Below the pieces are notes generated by a model that worked only from the letters and a program-made list of their open reading frames with translations, was not told the DNA's origin and did no database searches. Position numbers and translations under genes: made by a program. A stretch of 64,000 nt of DNA. It comes from Desmodus rotundus (lineage: Eukaryota; Chordata; Mammalia; Chiroptera; Phyllostomidae). The stretch is taken from positions 152,290,935-152,354,934 of the forward strand of contig NC_071387.1 in the NCBI RefSeq assembly GCF_022682495.2, read 5' to 3'. Shown one piece after another: positions 60,646-64,000 of the stretch (within the stretch, counting starts at the first letter, position 1; every line of letters begins with the position of its first letter).

Positions 60646-61117
60646 TAATATCTGGTTTATATAGTTTTCATTATTTTAACTATTGATTTCATTAATTCTA
60701 CTTCACTTTTTAAAAAGTAAGTTCAGTTTGTTGCGAAGAAATGAAAAACAATTTACATGACAAATATTTACATTTTGGCAAAACAACAATTATGAGTAAC
60801 TAGTCCTCAGGAGGATACCTTATAGAGAAATAAGTGATTTTAACTTAAAGCAAATGGACAATAAAAATACCTGCTCTCTCTCATTGCCTGCTGTAAAGAT
60901 TAAAGAAAGAAATTTAATGTGGAAATGTAGAATGGTCACCAAATCAAGAGGTGACATAGAAAAGTTGCCATTGAGTTTTACCTGTAATATATAATGTTTA
61001 AAATATTTGATGATGATTTTGCTTTGTTTTAATGGTACTGCTTGTCCAATTGGACATTCACTTAACATATTGTATTAAAGCAAGAAGCTAGAATTTAAAA
61101 TACATGTTGTACAAATG
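60646..61117. other. Unassigned noncoding stretch
   Basis: No gene or repeat recognised. Confidence 0.5.
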
Positions 61118-61387
61118 CACATATTTGTATGTGTATGTTTAATTTTGAAAACGTCAGGTCAAGAAAATAAAGGTTTAGAATTAATGTCAAACCTTCCTAA
61201 AACAAATAATTCAAGAGTTAAACTGTAAATTAAGACATGCTTTACACATACAGATGTATGTGTATAATTAATATATTTTCAATTTCTAACATGGCGGGGA
61301 AAGAAAATGAAGGTTTAGTATAAATAAGTCAAAACTTTCTAAAACAAACAATTTAGAAGTTAAACAGACTAAATTAGAACATGCTTA
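61118..61387. repeat. Diverged tandem duplication, about 130-144 bp units
   Basis: The unit at 61118-61243 and the unit at 61244-61387 share landmarks in the same order: tatgtgtat; aagaaaat followed by aaggtttag; tcaaa and cct/ttctaaaacaaa; agttaaac; and acatgctt. Offsets of matching landmarks run from 129 to 144 bases, so indels have accumulated. I do not recognise the unit as a transposon. Confidence 0.85.
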
Positions 61388-62685
61388 GCTGATGATGACA
61401 AGTGTTTCTTTTCAACACTATTAATGGAAAAAAAAGGATCAGGAGACACCTAACCATGCACTTCAGGCTTTGAAGTGGAAATGCCTGTAGGGGTTCTGTA
61501 TTATGTTAAGTACTAAAGTTGGTCAACACCCTATACATGATAAGAAGATTAAGTCCTGATTAAACCCCTATCAGTAGAATTCAAATAGTAATCTGGCAGG
61601 ACAAGTGCTCTAATCAAGTGTTCTTGTTTGTCTGTCATTGGCTCAATACCAGATGTAATCAGTCTCACAGCTCCTTCAATTTTGGTTGTTTATAAATTAC
61701 TTTTGAAAGTGCTTGTTATGGTTAGATATATGGATTCCATTTATCTAGTATAGGTGAGATTATGATATTGAATTATAAGAACAAATACCAGGCTAGAAGA
61801 TGCCTATAAAGATTAAGTCATTTTCTCCCTTTTCAAACAATTAGCAAGACTAGACTGTTTAGCAGAGATCAATTGTAATTGAGGAACTGAGAAAGGGCAA
61901 TAAACAAATTACTAGTGCTTTCACAGAAGTCTGAAGCTTGTTGGTTTACAGAACCTCTGTTATTTAATCCAGAAGCCCTGTAGGTTGTAAATTATCCATT
62001 ACAGTTGTCACTAGGCCCTTAAACAGAAGTTATGTACTAGTTTAAAGACACAGGAAAAGAGAGTCTCCTGGTCTTTGTCTCGGACAAAACAGACTACTTA
62101 GAATTAGATTAATTTAAAATATAACACTAAAATTTTCTAGTGATAGAAAGTGTTTAGAGGTTCAATAGGATAAGAAAATATAAATTGGACTGTTTAGTTC
62201 TTATAACTAAAATATGATATAGAATCTTCTTGAAATGTTTTATTTTGATGCATTTCATTATCTTATGATTTTTCTGTCTGAAGTCTGAAAAGAAGATAAT
62301 AATTATACATTTTAAATTGTTATAAGATTGCAAAGTCTTAAATTCCATATTAAGTACAAGAAGGATAATGAAAAAATGTCAAAGAATACATTTTATTTTT
62401 TGAATTATTTGAGGAAAAAATATTGCATATAATAGTATATGAAAAAGTAGAATATGAGGGTTTTTTTCTTTTCTTAAGCAAAATTTGGCCTGCTTGTTAT
62501 TTGAACTGTACAATGTTTTCAAGGACCTAAAATTAAAAACAATAGAAGCTAAATGCATAGGCCAAAAACGAAAGCAGACTATGTGTGTTTTGAAGACACA
62601 CATAACATTTTAAATAAACAATCTGTTTAAAATATATTCAAATAAATAGGGTAACAGTAATTAAAAATCTTATCTTACATTGGAA
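61388..62685. other. Unassigned noncoding stretch
   Basis: No gene or repeat recognised. Sequence is AT-rich. Confidence 0.5.
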
Positions 62686-62689
62686 TAGT

Positions 62690-62880
62690 GCCATCGACTT
62701 TAAAAAATAGGTTAAGTGTTAGTAAAGTATGTGATTTTCACGGCAATGAAGCGGTCTACTAAAAGCACATGCACTCTGCTGTGAACTAGAAAACCGCACA
62801 GCTTTAGACGAATGCATACGTGAATGCTTTTGTGATGGGTCATGTGGACTGGAAACCATAAAAAAAAAATCTGGCGGTTT
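62690..62880. other. CpG-retaining patch in AT-rich sequence
   Basis: Seven CpGs occur within about 190 bases (near 62695, 62740, 62751, 62794, 62809, 62819 and 62875), in a neighbourhood almost devoid of them. I recognise no repeat or gene. A regulatory or conserved noncoding element is possible but not shown. Confidence 0.3.
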
Positions 62881-63139
62881 AAAATTCAAAAACATCTAAT
62901 GACCAAAACTCATTATAAACATTTTGAAAATATGAGTGGCAAGCTTGAATGATAAGAGTCCATGACACATATGAAGGGTTAAAAGTTTTGATTATTTTTT
63001 AAGACATTTGCTATTAAGTTAGGAATAAATGAACATCAAAATAGCAGAGCTCACAAAAGAAGAAATGGAAGTGTGTCTCTAATATCAAAGTGGTAGAAAT
63101 AAAAAGGGTAGCAACCTGTCATTTTTTTTTTACCTGAGT

Positions 63140-63545
63140 GGCAAAAAGGAAGCAGTGTGGTTATTTTAAGGTATTACGAAACTGACCACGTAAATTGGAG
63201 CAAATATAAATAGGTTTTACCTTTTTGCAGGGAAGTTTGGTAATATGTAAAAATTCTTTAAAATTATTAATTTCTCTTCCTTTAGAAGTATACACCAAAG
63301 AAAGAGACATCTGTAATAGTATCAACAATAAAAATAAAGTTAAAAAAAGTGGCACCAAAAAGTGTAAACTAAAGGGTAATTTGAAACAACTTAAAATTTT
63401 ATCAATGGGGAGATGATAAAATAAATTAACAAATTGACTACTTTGTAGTTGTTTAAAATGATGCCACAGATCTATATTTATTAGCAAGGAACTATGCCCT
63501 TGACATATTAAGTTCAAAAATAAATTGCAAAATAATATAATTGTG
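63140..63545 (+). mobile_element. Ancient L1 (L1M-type) fragment, sense
   Basis: The stretch gcagggaagtttggtaatat and, later, gaaacaacttaaaattttat caatggggagatg, then gatctatatttattagcaag and gacatattaagttcaaaaat, follow a common old L1 3' region (ggcaatat..., ggaaacaacccaaatgtccatcaa..., agatctatatgtactgatatgg..., catattgttaagtgaaaaa). The 118-codon minus-strand frame over this segment is an antisense by-product. Confidence 0.7.
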
Positions 63546-63586
63546 TTTATTGAAGAATGAATTCTTTCATGGGTACATATGCATTT

Positions 63587-63610
63587 TTTCAGATATATAT
63601 ATATCTGAAA
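63587..63610. repeat. 24-bp perfect palindrome
   Basis: The half-site tttcagatatat is followed directly by its reverse complement atatatctgaaa. With an AT-rich centre it is probably simple-sequence in origin. Confidence 0.95.
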
Positions 63611-63684
63611 TAATGTTCATCAGAATTTTGATTATCGATAATTTTGGGCTTTCTAGTGATTTATTTTTTGTAGGATGAATATAT

Positions 63685-63702
63685 ATCATCATCATCATCA
63701 TA
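63685..63702. repeat. (CAT)n microsatellite
   Basis: About five cat units in tandem, followed by an A-run. Confidence 0.9.
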
Positions 63703-64000
63703 AAAAAAGTAATGTTACCTGTAGAAGGAATGACAGCATAATAATAGGTATTTCTTTTTTTTTTTAATGTGTAACTTCACTAAGGTGAATGTACTTTGTT
63801 TAATTTTCATAAGAAATATTTCATAGAATATCTACCATAAAGTAGTAAACATTAGGTATTTTTTATTGTTAGTGGAAAATTCCTTTGGTTGAAGAAAACT
63901 CCCTTATGTATTACAACTAGTCCATTTAGTTGTAAATTTCCCCTTTTACTGACTGGAGGCTTCATTCCAAGTATATTCAGCCTTAATAATAATTTAGAAA

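Noticed and set aside
63161..63517. 118-codon minus-strand frame
   Set aside because: It is antisense to a sense-oriented ancient L1 fragment; its hydrophobic content reflects AT-rich sequence.
1..64000. CRISPR arrays, operons, riboswitches, prophage or other prokaryotic systems
   Set aside because: Composition and mammalian retroposons throughout show eukaryotic nuclear DNA. No regularly spaced repeats or dense coding exist.

Overview
This window is vertebrate nuclear DNA, very probably from a yangochiropteran bat. It is AT-rich and CpG-poor and has no recognisable protein-coding or classical RNA gene. The bat call rests on three VES-type tRNA-derived SINEs (about 36835, 39639 and 55779) and on L1 3' ends of the kind common in bats. 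Mammal-wide relics (MIR, L2, MER5-type hAT, MLT1-type LTRs, L3/CR1-like LINEs) support a placental mammal. All open frames are short (about 125 codons or fewer). The few I can place are fossil L1 ORF2 or sit inside repeats. The window is therefore intergenic or the inside of a very large intron, and the sequence alone cannot say which.

Layout. 1-4.9 kb: mostly unassigned AT-rich sequence with one small L1 3' end. 4.9-7.0 kb: three L2 3' segments in one orientation, broken by a 58-bp L1 tail, then an old antisense L1. 7-13.8 kb: unassigned. 13.8-18.2 kb: L2, a twin-primed (5'-inverted) L1, an old unplaced repeat, MIR and an MLT1-type LTR. 18-33.5 kb: scattered L2, MIR, CR1/L3 and MER5 fossils, then a 1.3-kb antisense L1. 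33.5-40.8 kb: a CpG-denser unexplained segment near 35 kb, an L1, two VES SINEs, L2, an MLT1 LTR and MIR. 41-53 kb: sparse MIR and L2 fossils, MER5, a short L1 with a clean target-site duplication, and an MIR split by an L2. 53.8-60.7 kb: a mariner-type MITE, a third VES SINE, an MIR split by an L1 that carries an AT-rich expansion, and an internally deleted mariner. 60.7-64 kb: a diverged tandem duplication, a CpG-denser patch and an old sense L1.

No operon, pathway or multi-gene system is visible. What can be read is insertion history: nested transposons, insertion breakpoints, target-site duplications and local duplications. A few segments remain unexplained (near 9.5, 26.6, 35.1, 55.0 and 62.8 kb). 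Repeat family names come from recognising consensus-like stretches by eye, so boundaries of old elements are approximate.
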